64,000 bases of DNA from NCBI RefSeq assembly GCF_003449015.1, contig NZ_QRGD01000001.1, forward strand, positions 496,001-560,000, given 5' to 3'. The DNA is from Aureibaculum luteum. GTDB taxonomy: Bacteria > Bacteroidota > Bacteroidia > Flavobacteriales > Flavobacteriaceae. Of the stretch, positions 8,867-18,111 are shown in pieces; position 1 is the stretch's first letter, and every line of letters starts with the position of its first letter. The position numbers and the translations under genes are program-made. The notes under the pieces are model-generated. The model saw only the letters and a list, made by a program, of their open reading frames with translations, made no database searches and had not been told where the DNA came from.

Positions 8867-9093
8867 GCTCTTTCATGAAAAAAGTACAAGATCATTTTCG
8901 ATACTAATTCGATACCTCCAATAGATAATGCCAAGGTCATAGTACCTGTGATAAACCATGAAATTAAAACCGTATCTAAAGTACCTATGATTCTCCAGCT
9001 TATTGTTTTCACTGCACTTCTGCGAATATTCTCACCTGATGAATCAGATACTTGTTTCTCTGTTTTTCGGTTAAAGACCTGTTCTAAAATCAT
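8839..9093 (-). CDS. DUF2061 small membrane protein
   Basis: This 84-residue protein carries the DUF2061 signature: an RSAVKTISWRIIGTLDT segment, two hydrophobic helices (about residues 36-50 and 52-70) and a C-terminal FFHERAWNNIKWG. Its function is not established. It is the first gene after a strong promoter and is coupled to cysH, which suggests a role linked to sulfate or sulfite handling at the membrane. The family call is secure; the role is inference from position. Confidence 0.85.
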   Translation of the reverse strand: MILEQVFNRKTEKQVSDSSGENIRRSAVKTISWRIIGTLDTVLISWFITGTMTLALSIGGIELVSKMILYFFHERAWNNIKWGK

Positions 9094-9132
9094 TTGCTAT
9101 CTTATTTCCTATAGATTTACTAGACTAAAGGG

Positions 9133-9163
9133 CAAATCTAAACTATTTCTTTAAAGTACAAAA
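9133..9163 (-). promoter_or_regulatory. Bacteroidota-type promoter for the sulfate assimilation operon
   Basis: On the minus strand TTTTG (9163-9159), an 18-bp spacer and TAGATTTG (9140-9133) match the Bacteroidota consensus closely. It lies about 40 bp ahead of the DUF2061 start. A CTATAGGAAATA motif at 9114-9103 follows it, nearly identical to one in the sulfite reductase leader at 5835-5824. Confidence 0.65.
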
Positions 9164-9195
9164 GAATTAATAAGGTTTTTTGAAGTTTTTTAATC

Positions 9196-11136
9196 TCAAT
9201 TAATAGGAAACATTTGGCTAATCACTTCCTTATTCTTCTCGGCAGCTGTATTTTGAGAATCTTTTCCATACATTATATCCAAGCGGTCTTGGTATTTTAT
9301 GGTGATTTTATGTCGAACCATTTTTAAGGTAGAATTGATCAGAAAGTTTGCTTCTGAAAATTCTTCCTTTATGATTTGAAAATTAGAGGGAATCCATTTG
9401 GATGGGAATTTTCCTTTAAATTCAGGTTGTTTACTAAATGCTAATAATTCCTTTTTCAATTTCTGAAGTAGCTGATCGGCATCAACCTTTTTATGAGTTT
9501 TAATAAACGACTGAACATGCATGTTATTTAATGTTATTAATGCCGTGGTATATTTTTTATGATCATTATAAATCATAATTTGTTCAATTAAAGGAGAAAC
9601 ATTAATAATAGCCTCTTCAATTTCTTCCGGAGAATATTTTTCACCATCTTCTGAGATCAACAATGCTTTCTCTCTACCTACCACGACTAAAAAGTTGTCT
9701 TTATCTATAAAGCCTAAATCGCCAGTAAAGAGCCAGCCCTCTTTTATAGTTTCTTTGGTGGCCTCTTCATTTTTATAATATCCCTTCATCACATTATCAC
9801 CTTTAATACAGATTTCCCCTCGTTGTCCTTTGGGGAGTTCGACACCATTTTCGTCACAAATTTTACATAACATATTGTTTAAAATAATACCCGATGTTCC
9901 CATTTTATGGGCAAAAGGCGTATTTGTTGAAATGATTGGTGATGCCTCTGTTAGTCCATATCCTTGATACACAGGTATGCCAATCGCTTTATAGAATTGC
10001 TGTTGTTTAATGTCCAATAAAGCACCACCACCCACAAAAAATTCAATTTCGGACCCAAAAATTAACCGTAGTTTCTTAAATATTAATTTTTCTGCAATCA
10101 TATAATTAAAGTGTGTTACCACCTGAGTCAATGCACCTGGTTTGGTAAAACCATCACCATTTCTGAGAATTCCAGCTTTTAAACCACGTCTAAAAATCCC
10201 TTCAATAAATGGTCCTTTTGATTTGATACCATCCTTTATCTTATTTATAAAATTTCCAGTCAAGGCCGGTACTGTCAATAAAAAATTAGGTTTGGCTTCC
10301 ACTAAATTAATAGGTATGTTTTTCAATGCATTCATACCACCTCCACGAGCATCTACAAAATGAATAGAAATACCACAGACCAATGCTGTATACAAACCAA
10401 TAGTATGGGCGAATGAATGATCTGTCGGTAAAATAATCAATGTAGATATTAACTCTCCAATTTTAAAAGTATTTACGGCTTCATTACTATTAGAAAAATA
10501 ATTTAAATGAGTCAGCATAATCCCTTTTGGGTTGCCTGTTGTACCCGAAGTATAGGAGATTGTTACAACATTATCTTCTTGAGTGTTATTTTCATTTTCT
10601 TCAATTTTCTTTAAATTTACTTCTAATTTCGAAACCCCTAGCTCATACAAATCGTCGATAAAAAGAAGTTGTTTTTCATCAAAATTGGCAGCTTTACAAA
10701 TTTCACTAATTTTAGCAGAAGGCTTATCTAGTACTATAATCTTCATATCTATATTTTCATATAAATTCCAAGATCCAATAACCTTTTCTAACGTATTTTC
10801 TGAGATTACAAAAAACTTAGCTCCAGAATGGTTAACGCGAAAAGGCACCTCTTCTGGTAATAATTTTATAGAGAGCGGGACAATAACGCTACTTGCATAT
10901 AGGGTTGCAAATTCTGAAATTACCCAATCTATTTTGGCTTCAGATAAAATGGCGACTTTATCTTTAGCATTTACGCCCAATTCAATAAATGCAGAGGCTA
11001 ACTTTAATGCCCTTTCTTTTGCCTCACCAAAAGTGATCCTATCCCAACCTGAATCGTTTTTTTGACTTAAATAATTATTATCTTTATAGGTAACAGATGC
11101 CTCGTTGAGCATCTTAAACACAGTTCGTTTTTGCAT
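9196..11136 (-). CDS. AMP-forming long-chain acyl-CoA ligase-like protein
   Basis: This 646-residue member of the adenylate-forming superfamily activates a carboxylate with ATP, most likely a fatty acid to acyl-CoA. The P-loop-like YTSGTTGNPKG is at residues 195-205, a YGLTEASP motif lies in the middle, and a TGDLGFID hinge region precedes the C-terminal domain. The length suits long-chain acyl-CoA synthetases. It stands between the Rrf2 regulator and the sulfate genes with about 100 bp on each side, so it may be its own transcription unit. The substrate cannot be read from the sequence. Confidence 0.85.
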   Translation of the reverse strand: MQKRTVFKMLNEASVTYKDNNYLSQKNDSGWDRITFGEAKERALKLASAFIELGVNAKDKVAILSEAKIDWVISEFATLYASSVIVPLSIKLLPEEVPFRVNHSGAKFFVISENTLEKVIGSWNLYENIDMKIIVLDKPSAKISEICKAANFDEKQLLFIDDLYELGVSKLEVNLKKIEENENNTQEDNVVTISYTSGTTGNPKGIMLTHLNYFSNSNEAVNTFKIGELISTLIILPTDHSFAHTIGLYTALVCGISIHFVDARGGGMNALKNIPINLVEAKPNFLLTVPALTGNFINKIKDGIKSKGPFIEGIFRRGLKAGILRNGDGFTKPGALTQVVTHFNYMIAEKLIFKKLRLIFGSEIEFFVGGGALLDIKQQQFYKAIGIPVYQGYGLTEASPIISTNTPFAHKMGTSGIILNNMLCKICDENGVELPKGQRGEICIKGDNVMKGYYKNEEATKETIKEGWLFTGDLGFIDKDNFLVVVGREKALLISEDGEKYSPEEIEEAIINVSPLIEQIMIYNDHKKYTTALITLNNMHVQSFIKTHKKVDADQLLQKLKKELLAFSKQPEFKGKFPSKWIPSNFQIIKEEFSEANFLINSTLKMVRHKITIKYQDRLDIMYGKDSQNTAAEKNKEVISQMFPIN

Positions 11137-11239
11137 TTTATTAAATTCTAGAAATCAAAAATAAGCTATTTTTTTCGCCTTTTAAAAATACGAAAAATAA
11201 TAGTGAATGGATTTTGATTGAAAATAAAGAAAAGAAGTA

Positions 11240-11647
11240 TTAAATGAGATCAGCAAGTGTTTTGTGATCAAATATTTTCAGTGTACTGTCTCTTACCTCG
11301 AGCATAAGATGACGGACTTCACATGTTTCCTCATCAACACAGTCTGCACATTTTTCATAAAAATTAAGACTGACACATGGTGTTAGGGCTATGGGGCCTT
11401 CTAAAACACGGATAACATCAGACATTCTGATGTCTTCAGGATTTTTTAATAAGTAGTAACCACCACCTTTTCCCTTTTTTGAGCCTAAGAATCCGCTTTT
11501 ACGCAAAGTCAATAAAATACTTTCTAAAAATTTTCTAGAGATATTCTCTTTTTCAGAAATGGTGGCAATCTGAACTGGTGTTCTGTCCTTTTCTCTTGCC
11601 AAATAGGAAAGAGCCTTAAGTCCGTATTTTGTTTTTTTCGAAAGCAT
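11240..11647 (-). CDS. Rrf2-family transcriptional regulator
   Basis: This 135-residue winged-helix regulator begins MLSKKTKYGLKAL, as typical Rrf2/CymR/IscR proteins do. A recognition helix region (ISRKFLESILLTLRKSGF) and a GKGGGYYL wing are visible. Four cysteines (C91, C100, C103, C109) lie in the C-terminal half, more than the three ligands of IscR, and could bind an Fe-S cluster or sense redox state. It starts 24 bp downstream of metZ and so probably shares its transcript. A CymR-like role in sulfur control is a reasonable inference from its position between the methionine and sulfate genes. Confidence 0.88.
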   Translation of the reverse strand: MLSKKTKYGLKALSYLAREKDRTPVQIATISEKENISRKFLESILLTLRKSGFLGSKKGKGGGYYLLKNPEDIRMSDVIRVLEGPIALTPCVSLNFYEKCADCVDEETCEVRHLMLEVRDSTLKIFDHKTLADLI

Positions 11648-11671
11648 TGTACTGCGAAAGTACTAAATTTT

Positions 11672-12847
11672 TTAACTACTTTTTAATGCTTGATCTAAAT
11701 CTTGAATTATATCATTTACATTCTCTAATCCCACAGAAACTCTTACTAAACCGTCAGTAATTCCTGTTTCCAATCTATCATCTTTACTTAATTTACCGTG
11801 CGTTGTAGAGGCAGGATGCGTAACAATGGTTCTTGTATCACCTAAATTAGCAGAAAGCGAACAGATTTCTAAAGCATTTAAAAACTTTTTACCAGCTTCT
11901 ACTCCTCCTTTAACTTCAAAAGCTACAATATTACCACCAGCTTTCATTTGTTTTTTAGCTATCGCATATTGTGGATGCGACTTTAAAAAAGGATACTTTA
12001 CCAAGCTAACTTGAGCCTGACTTTCTAAAAATTCTGCAATTTTTAAAGCATTTTCACAATGCTTATCTACTCTAACTGCCAAGGTTTCTAAACTTTTTGA
12101 TAACACCCAAGCGTTAAAGGGAGACAATGCTGGCCCTGTGTTCCTTGCAAATAAATAAATTTCTCTGATTAGATTAGCTCTACCCACGGTAACTCCCCCC
12201 ATTACTCTACCCTGTCCGTCAATTAATTTAGTGGCAGAATGTATTACCAAATCAGCTCCGAATTTTATAGGATTCTGTAAATAAGGTGTAGCAAAACAAT
12301 TATCAATTACAAGTAATATATTATGCTTTTTAGCAATACTACCCAACAGCTCTAAATCTAAAATATCAACTGCGGGATTGGTAGGACTCTCGGCATATAA
12401 AATTTTAGTATTCGGCGTAATTAAACTTTCAATTTTATCTAACTCATCAATTTTAAAATAACTCGTAGTGATATTCCATTTTGGTAAAAACTTTGTAAAT
12501 AAACCATGAGTAGAACCAAAAACAGAACGTGCAGAAACAATATGATCTCCTGCATTTAATAACGATGCAAACGTTGAAAACACCGCTGACATACCTGTAG
12601 CAAAGGCAACACCTTGTTCCGCTCCTTCCATTTTACAAATTTTATCTACAAATTCTGAATTGTTTGGATTTGTAAAACGACTGTAAATATTACGTTCTTT
12701 TTCTTCAGCAAAAGAAGCCCGCATATCTTCAGCATCTTCAAACACAAAGCTAGACGTTAAATATATAGGATTAGAATGTTCTAAAAATTGTGAACGCTCA
12801 ATTTGAGTTCTGATGGCTTCTGTTTCGAAGTTTTTTTGTTTAGACAT
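11672..12847 (-). CDS. metZ: O-succinyl/O-acetylhomoserine sulfhydrylase, MetZ-type
   Basis: This 391-residue cytoplasmic PLP enzyme belongs to the Cys/Met metabolism family. K207 in HSATKLIDGQGRVMGG is the PLP Schiff-base lysine. It forms homocysteine from an activated homoserine and sulfide. The sequence resembles MetZ-type sulfhydrylases; cystathionine gamma-synthase is the main alternative. Because MetX is nearby (fused at 12966-16355), the physiological acyl donor may be O-acetylhomoserine. A hairpin repeat at 12902-12926 separates it from the upstream fusion gene. Confidence 0.85.
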   Translation of the reverse strand: MSKQKNFETEAIRTQIERSQFLEHSNPIYLTSSFVFEDAEDMRASFAEEKERNIYSRFTNPNNSEFVDKICKMEGAEQGVAFATGMSAVFSTFASLLNAGDHIVSARSVFGSTHGLFTKFLPKWNITTSYFKIDELDKIESLITPNTKILYAESPTNPAVDILDLELLGSIAKKHNILLVIDNCFATPYLQNPIKFGADLVIHSATKLIDGQGRVMGGVTVGRANLIREIYLFARNTGPALSPFNAWVLSKSLETLAVRVDKHCENALKIAEFLESQAQVSLVKYPFLKSHPQYAIAKKQMKAGGNIVAFEVKGGVEAGKKFLNALEICSLSANLGDTRTIVTHPASTTHGKLSKDDRLETGITDGLVRVSVGLENVNDIIQDLDQALKSS

Positions 12848-12901
12848 GCATAATAATTTAGATTTGAAATGAACAGAGACAGTTATATTAGTTACTTGAA
12901 C

Positions 12902-12930
12902 ACCCCTAAAGTCCCCTCAAGGGGACAATT
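12902..12930. repeat. short palindromic repeat unit (REP-like)
   Basis: It contains a perfect inverted repeat GTCCCC-TCAA-GGGGAC at 12911-12926, flanked by CACCCCTAAA. It is far more G+C-rich than its surroundings and sits in the gap between the MetX-ThrA fusion and metZ. The shape (palindrome plus a GGGGTG tail on the minus strand) is like short intergenic repeats I associate with flavobacterial genomes. Only one copy is in this window. It could also attenuate or stabilise the transcript. Confidence 0.5.
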
Positions 12931-12965
12931 GTTAAATTTAAATTTTTTTTAGTAACAAAGATGTT

Positions 12966-15900
12966 TTACCCCAACTTCTCCGTCAACCTTAAAATATCAC
13001 CAAAAACACCTCTTGCAGTAACTGCTGCTCCGGCACCTGCACCTTGAATAACAATAGGTTGATCTCCATAAGATTCCGTATAAATTTCAAAAATAGAATC
13101 ACTACCTTTTACTTGACCTAATGGACTATCTTCTGGCACAGAATCTAGTTGCACATTTAATTTCGCACCATCATCTTTCGATAGATCACCAGACAAATCA
13201 CCTACATATCTAAGTACATGATTTGGTTTTTGATCTTGTTTTACAGAAGTATAAACTTCATCTAATTCGGCAATTCTATTTAAAAATTCATCAGAAGAAA
13301 CCGCTCTTAAATTCTCTGGAATCAAATTTTGAATCTGCACATCTTCCAATTCATTTTTTAAATCTAATTCACGTGCTAAAATCAATAATTTTCTAGCCAC
13401 ATCATTACCACATAAATCTTCCCTAGCATCTGGCTCTGTAAACCCGTTATCAATAGCTTCTTTTAAAATAACGCTAAACGGCCTATCCTCAACTGAAAAA
13501 TGATTGAATAAATAGCTTAAAGATCCAGAAAAGACACCCCTAATTCTAGTTATATTTTCACCTGAAAGGTGTAATAATTGAATGGTGTCAATTAATGGTA
13601 AACCTGCACCAACATTGGTTTCGTATAAATAATTTTTTTGATTTTTTGACAACACCTCTCTGAGTTTCTCATAAAAATCTAATCCGATAGTATTTCCAAT
13701 TTTATTTGAAGACACTAAGTCAAATCCGTTTTCAGCCAACTTGATGTAGTTAGCCACAAATTCTTTACTTGCTGTATTGTCAACCGCGATTAAATTTTCC
13801 AAATGATTTTGATTCGCAAAAGTGATGATATCATCTACAGTATAAAATATACCATCATTTACAATATCAGATTGCCAAGTTTCTGTAACTCCATTTCTAT
13901 CAAGCAACACTTTCCTAGAATTACCAACACCAAAAATATTAAGTTTTATACCTTTTCGTTTTTCTATACCGTCTTTAGAATTTATAATTTGATTGATTAA
14001 AGTTCCACCAACCAAGCCATGTCCAAAAATGGCTATATTTATCTTTTTAGAAATGCCAAATATCTCACTGTGAATAACATTAAGAGCTTTGTGTAATTGC
14101 TCTTTTTTAACCACAATACTCACATTTTTTCCAGAAATAGTGTTGTTAAATAATAAAGGTACCACTTGATTTTTAACAAGAGAGTTAAAAGGTTTATGAA
14201 AAGAACTCAAATCAATTCCTATCAAAGAAATAACGGAAACCTGATCTATAACACTTATTTTATTTACATCTTGAGAATAGAAGTCACTTTCAAATTCACG
14301 CTCTAAAGCTACGACAGCTTGAGTAGCTTTTTCTGCATCTACTACTAAACCAATACCACGCTCCGAAGAACCTTGAGAGATAATACTTACACTAATATCA
14401 TGATTGCCTAACGCCCTAAATATTCTTGCATCTACACCTACTTTACCTAATAAACCACGACCTTCAAAATTAATTAATGCGGTGTTTTCTAAGACAGAAA
14501 GCGATTTAATACCTTTAGAACTTGCCCTAGCTGTAATTAAAGTACCTTCATCTTCAGGTTTAAAGGTATTTAGTATTCTTAAATTTATATTTTTTTCAAT
14601 TAACGGAATAATAGTTTTAGCATGTAAAATCGTAGCTCCAAAATTTGCTAACTCATTGGCTTCACTATAAGAAAGTTCCTTTATTTTTCTTGCATCAGCA
14701 ACCATATCAGGATTTGCAGTGTAAATTCCATCTACATGCGTATAGTTCTGTAACTCTTCAGCATCTAAATAATTGGCTAATAAAGCAGCCGTATAATTAC
14801 TACCATTTCTACCCAACGTAGTGGTTTCATTTTTTTTATTAGAAGCAATAAACCCAGTAACAATATTTACCGTTGTACCATTAAATTTTTTGAAGTGTTC
14901 TATTACATTCTCTTTAGAGATTTTACCAACTGGTTGTGCATTACCGAAGTTCTCGTCTGTTTTTATTAAGGTTCTAGCGTCAGTAATATTTGTATTAACA
15001 CCCTGTTCTTGTAACACATTTGCAAGTAACTTTACTGAGAGCAATTCGCCCTGAGCTAACACTTGATCTTTTATTTTTTGACTGTAATCTCCTAATAATT
15101 GAACGCCATTAAAAAGTTTATCGAGTATGGCAAATTCATCAGTAAAATCAATGTTCTCATAAATATCTCGTTGATATTTTTTAAAAGCATCTAACGCTTC
15201 ATGATAATCTTCATTTTTAACTGCTTTTGCAAGAATTGCCTCCAATTCATTAGTAGCATTGCCGCGAGCAGAAACTACCACAGCAATTTTATCACCTTGA
15301 TCTACCTTTCCCTTAATAATGGAAACTACTTTGTTGATGCCCTCTCCATTAGCAAGAGATTTACCTCCAAATTTTAATATCTTCATTCTTTTTGTTTCAG
15401 ATGAAGGTCTAAATACACCTTCAATAATTTTTTCTAATTGGTCAAATTCTATTAAAAAAGCATCGTGCCCGTGAACCGAATTAATTTCATTATACGTAAC
15501 ATTAGGATGCGTTAATGCCAATTTTAGTTGTGTTTCTCTATTTTCTTCTGCTGTGAAAAACATGTCAGAATCTACCCCTACTAAATGAATATTAGCAGAA
15601 ATAGTATCTAAAATTTTATCAGTATTATCTTTAGAGGCATCAATGCTTTTAAGCAATTGATTCATTAATTTATATGCTGATAATTGAAAGCGTTCTTGTA
15701 ACTTTTTACCGTGATGTAACAACCAACTTTCTACATTAAAAACATCTAACTCTTCATTTTTAGAACGATGAAAACGCTCCTTAAAAGATTCTGGAGTTCT
15801 ATAACAGAGCATGGCATGCATTCTGGCATCATGCACAGGGCTGCTAGAATTTAATAAAAATTGTTCTTGAATTTGGCAATTGGCTATCAACCAATCAGTC

Positions 15901-16355
15901 GATTTCCAATCTGAAGCTACTGGAATTAAATTTTCAGTAATTTCAGGAGATAACACTGCCATTTCCCATGCAATTCCTCCTCCTAACGAACCTCCAACAA
16001 TAGCAAAAAGCTTGTTTACTTTTAACTTTTTTAATCCCAACAAAAATAAACGTGCTATATCTCTAGCCACAAAATCTTTGTAATTTTCAATTACAAAACC
16101 ATCATAACCATTACCTGGAATATTAAAAGCCAGCACAGTAAACTTTTTAGTATCAATGACCTTATCATCACCTACTAAATCTGTCCACCAGCCACCTTCA
16201 CCAGCAACATTACTATTTCCTGTTAAAGCGTGGTTAATCAAAACAATTGGTGCCGAATGAAGTTCTTTACCAAAAACTTGATAACTCAACGGGATTTCTT
16301 CATAAGAAACCCCTGACTGAGTTACATAATTATGTATGCTGATTTTTGAAAGCAT
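12966..16355 (-). CDS. fused homoserine O-acetyltransferase (MetX-like) + aspartokinase + homoserine dehydrogenase
   Basis: This 1129-residue protein joins three enzymes of the aspartate pathway. Residues 1-318 are an alpha/beta hydrolase of MetX type, with NHALTG near 41, nucleophile S123 in GGSLGGG, and candidate acid and base in VDSD (about 261-263) and HGHD (295-298). Residues 325-605 are aspartokinase, beginning KFGGKS; two ACT-type regulatory regions follow to about 765. Residues 772-1129 are homoserine dehydrogenase, with the NAD(P) motif FGHGLVGG at 777-784 and YETNVGAGLP. M324, just before the kinase motif, marks the old start of a ThrA protein. The protein could turn aspartate toward O-acetylhomoserine, the substrate of MetY 14 bp upstream. 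The aspartate-semialdehyde step must be supplied in trans. Confidence 0.92.
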   Translation of the reverse strand: MLSKISIHNYVTQSGVSYEEIPLSYQVFGKELHSAPIVLINHALTGNSNVAGEGGWWTDLVGDDKVIDTKKFTVLAFNIPGNGYDGFVIENYKDFVARDIARLFLLGLKKLKVNKLFAIVGGSLGGGIAWEMAVLSPEITENLIPVASDWKSTDWLIANCQIQEQFLLNSSSPVHDARMHAMLCYRTPESFKERFHRSKNEELDVFNVESWLLHHGKKLQERFQLSAYKLMNQLLKSIDASKDNTDKILDTISANIHLVGVDSDMFFTAEENRETQLKLALTHPNVTYNEINSVHGHDAFLIEFDQLEKIIEGVFRPSSETKRMKILKFGGKSLANGEGINKVVSIIKGKVDQGDKIAVVVSARGNATNELEAILAKAVKNEDYHEALDAFKKYQRDIYENIDFTDEFAILDKLFNGVQLLGDYSQKIKDQVLAQGELLSVKLLANVLQEQGVNTNITDARTLIKTDENFGNAQPVGKISKENVIEHFKKFNGTTVNIVTGFIASNKKNETTTLGRNGSNYTAALLANYLDAEELQNYTHVDGIYTANPDMVADARKIKELSYSEANELANFGATILHAKTIIPLIEKNINLRILNTFKPEDEGTLITARASSKGIKSLSVLENTALINFEGRGLLGKVGVDARIFRALGNHDISVSIISQGSSERGIGLVVDAEKATQAVVALEREFESDFYSQDVNKISVIDQVSVISLIGIDLSSFHKPFNSLVKNQVVPLLFNNTISGKNVSIVVKKEQLHKALNVIHSEIFGISKKINIAIFGHGLVGGTLINQIINSKDGIEKRKGIKLNIFGVGNSRKVLLDRNGVTETWQSDIVNDGIFYTVDDIITFANQNHLENLIAVDNTASKEFVANYIKLAENGFDLVSSNKIGNTIGLDFYEKLREVLSKNQKNYLYETNVGAGLPLIDTIQLLHLSGENITRIRGVFSGSLSYLFNHFSVEDRPFSVILKEAIDNGFTEPDAREDLCGNDVARKLLILARELDLKNELEDVQIQNLIPENLRAVSSDEFLNRIAELDEVYTSVKQDQKPNHVLRYVGDLSGDLSKDDGAKLNVQLDSVPEDSPLGQVKGSDSIFEIYTESYGDQPIVIQGAGAGAAVTARGVFGDILRLTEKLG

Positions 16356-16369
16356 GTTTTATTCCTAGA

Positions 16370-17662
16370 TTAAGCTAATACACTTTTATCAATTGCGGCA
16401 AAGGCCTCTTCTAAATCAGCTTTTAAATCTTCTATATCTTCTAAACCAACAGATAATCTAATCAAATCTTGACCTACACCCGCATCAGCTTGCTGTTCTG
16501 CAGTTAACTGCTGATGAGTTGTACTTGCTGGATGAATTATTAGCGATTTTGTATCACCAATATTTGCTAACAAAGAAAATATTTTGGTTGCATCAGTAAC
16601 TTTTTTGGCCGATTCAAATCCACCTTTTACACCAAAAGTTACCAATCCGCTTTGACCTTTTGGTAAGTATTCTTTCGCTAATGCATTGTACTTATTACTT
16701 TCTAAACCGGGGTAATTAACCCAAACAACTTCGTCTCTTCCTTCTAACCAAGTGGCCAATTCAAGAGCATTAGCACTATGTTGTTTAATTCTAACTGGTA
16801 ATGTTTCTAAACCTTGTATAATTTGAAAAGCATTAAATGGACTTAAAGCTCCACCAAAATCACGTAAACCTTCCAATATTAATTTAAAAGTAAATGCTGC
16901 AGCACCTAAAGCTTCGCTATACACTAAACCGTGGTAACCTGCACTTGGCTCTGTAAATTCTGGGAATTTACCATTAGTCCAATCAAAAGTTCCTGCATCA
17001 ATTATTGCACCACCTAATGAAGTTCCTTGTCCGCCAATATATTTAGTAAGTGAATGAATTACAAGGTTGGCTCCATGTTCAATTGGGTTTAATAAGGCAG
17101 GAGTTGCTACGGTATTATCTACAATAAAAGGCACTTGAGCCGCCTTAGCTTCTTTTGATATTGCTTTTAAATCTAGCACATCTAATTTTGGATTACCCAA
17201 AGATTCTACAAAAAAGGCTCTTGTATTTTCCTTAACGGCTTTACCGAAACTTTCAGGATTAGATGCATCTACAAAAGTAGTTGTTATACCAAATCTTGGT
17301 AACGTAACATTCAAAAGGTTATAGGTTCCGCCATACAAACTGCTTGATGCAACGATATGATCTCCCGCTTTTAAAAGCGTTAAAAGACCTGTTGAAATCG
17401 CTGCTGATCCTGATGCGAAAACTACCGCTCCAATTCCACCTTCAACTGCAGCTAGTCTGCTTTGTAATATTTCATTTGTTGGATTATTTAATCGTGTATA
17501 AATAAAACCTAATTCCTTTAATGAAAATAAATTTGCGGCGTGGTCTGTATTATCAAAAACATACGATGATGTTTGATAAATAGGAACAGCTCTTGTTCCT
17601 CCATTTGTTTTTGTGTCGTGACCTGCATGTAATGCGTTGGTTGCTAATTTGAGTGAACTCAT
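16370..17662 (-). CDS. metY: O-acetylhomoserine sulfhydrylase
   Basis: This 430-residue PLP enzyme condenses O-acetylhomoserine with sulfide to homocysteine. PLP lysine K207 is in HSLTKYIGGQGTSLGG, and the length and inserts (GYHGLVYSEALG) match the MetY/O-acetylhomoserine aminocarboxypropyltransferase group over MetB or MetZ. It is the first gene of the methionine operon, with a SAM-I riboswitch in its leader. The MetX-containing fusion follows 14 bp later and makes its substrate. Confidence 0.93.
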   Translation of the reverse strand: MSSLKLATNALHAGHDTKTNGGTRAVPIYQTSSYVFDNTDHAANLFSLKELGFIYTRLNNPTNEILQSRLAAVEGGIGAVVFASGSAAISTGLLTLLKAGDHIVASSSLYGGTYNLLNVTLPRFGITTTFVDASNPESFGKAVKENTRAFFVESLGNPKLDVLDLKAISKEAKAAQVPFIVDNTVATPALLNPIEHGANLVIHSLTKYIGGQGTSLGGAIIDAGTFDWTNGKFPEFTEPSAGYHGLVYSEALGAAAFTFKLILEGLRDFGGALSPFNAFQIIQGLETLPVRIKQHSANALELATWLEGRDEVVWVNYPGLESNKYNALAKEYLPKGQSGLVTFGVKGGFESAKKVTDATKIFSLLANIGDTKSLIIHPASTTHQQLTAEQQADAGVGQDLIRLSVGLEDIEDLKADLEEAFAAIDKSVLA

Positions 17663-17684
17663 TTTTCTGAAATTTAATTATTAA

Positions 17685-17706
17685 ATAAAATTGACTCGTT
17701 TTTCGA
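17685..17706 (-). terminator. possible expression-platform hairpin of the SAM-I leader
   Basis: On the minus strand GGCTCG, an AAAAA loop and CGAGTC (one G-U pair) form a short stem followed by AATTTTATTT. It lies between the riboswitch and the metY start. It may be a weak intrinsic terminator or an initiation-blocking stem. The run of T is interrupted, so the call is tentative. Confidence 0.3.
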
Positions 17707-17850
17707 GCCAAATACTTTGTAATTGAACTTATAAGTATGGCGATAAGTCAAAATCTAGGCATAACCTGATGCCGCTTTTGTACTAAATCTTTATACTAGA
17801 AAAATGTTATTAAGAAATACATAAAAATTACTGAATGTAATTTTGTCTGT

Positions 17851-17961
17851 GTTATCTATCCTAAAGCTTAAAAACTTTTTTGGTAGAATTTAGCACCTTC
17901 TTTAAAGATTAAAGGGTTGCTAAGGCTTCAACGGGTCTATCCCTCTGCCTTTCTTGATAAC
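17851..17961 (-). ncRNA. SAM-I (S-box) riboswitch upstream of metY
   Basis: The minus strand shows S-box landmarks in order. The P1 arm is GTTATC (17961-17956). It is followed by AAGAAAGGCAGAGGGAT, GACCCGTTGAAGCC, TTAGCAACC, then AAGGTGCTAAATTCTACC, and the closing arm GATAAC (17856-17851). The core, kink-turn region and P1 closure are all present. It should turn off metY and the genes behind it when SAM is plentiful. The 188 bp to the start codon leave room for an expression platform. Confidence 0.93.
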
Positions 17962-18111
17962 AATTTCAATAAGTAATTGAACTTACATTGCAAATATTGC
18001 AAAACAATTCTAATATATCAAAGCTTTTTCTTTACTTTTTTTTAGAATCTACTATGAATAACGCAAAATATAAATTATTATTTTTTCTTCAATTGTCTTA
18101 ATTCATACATC

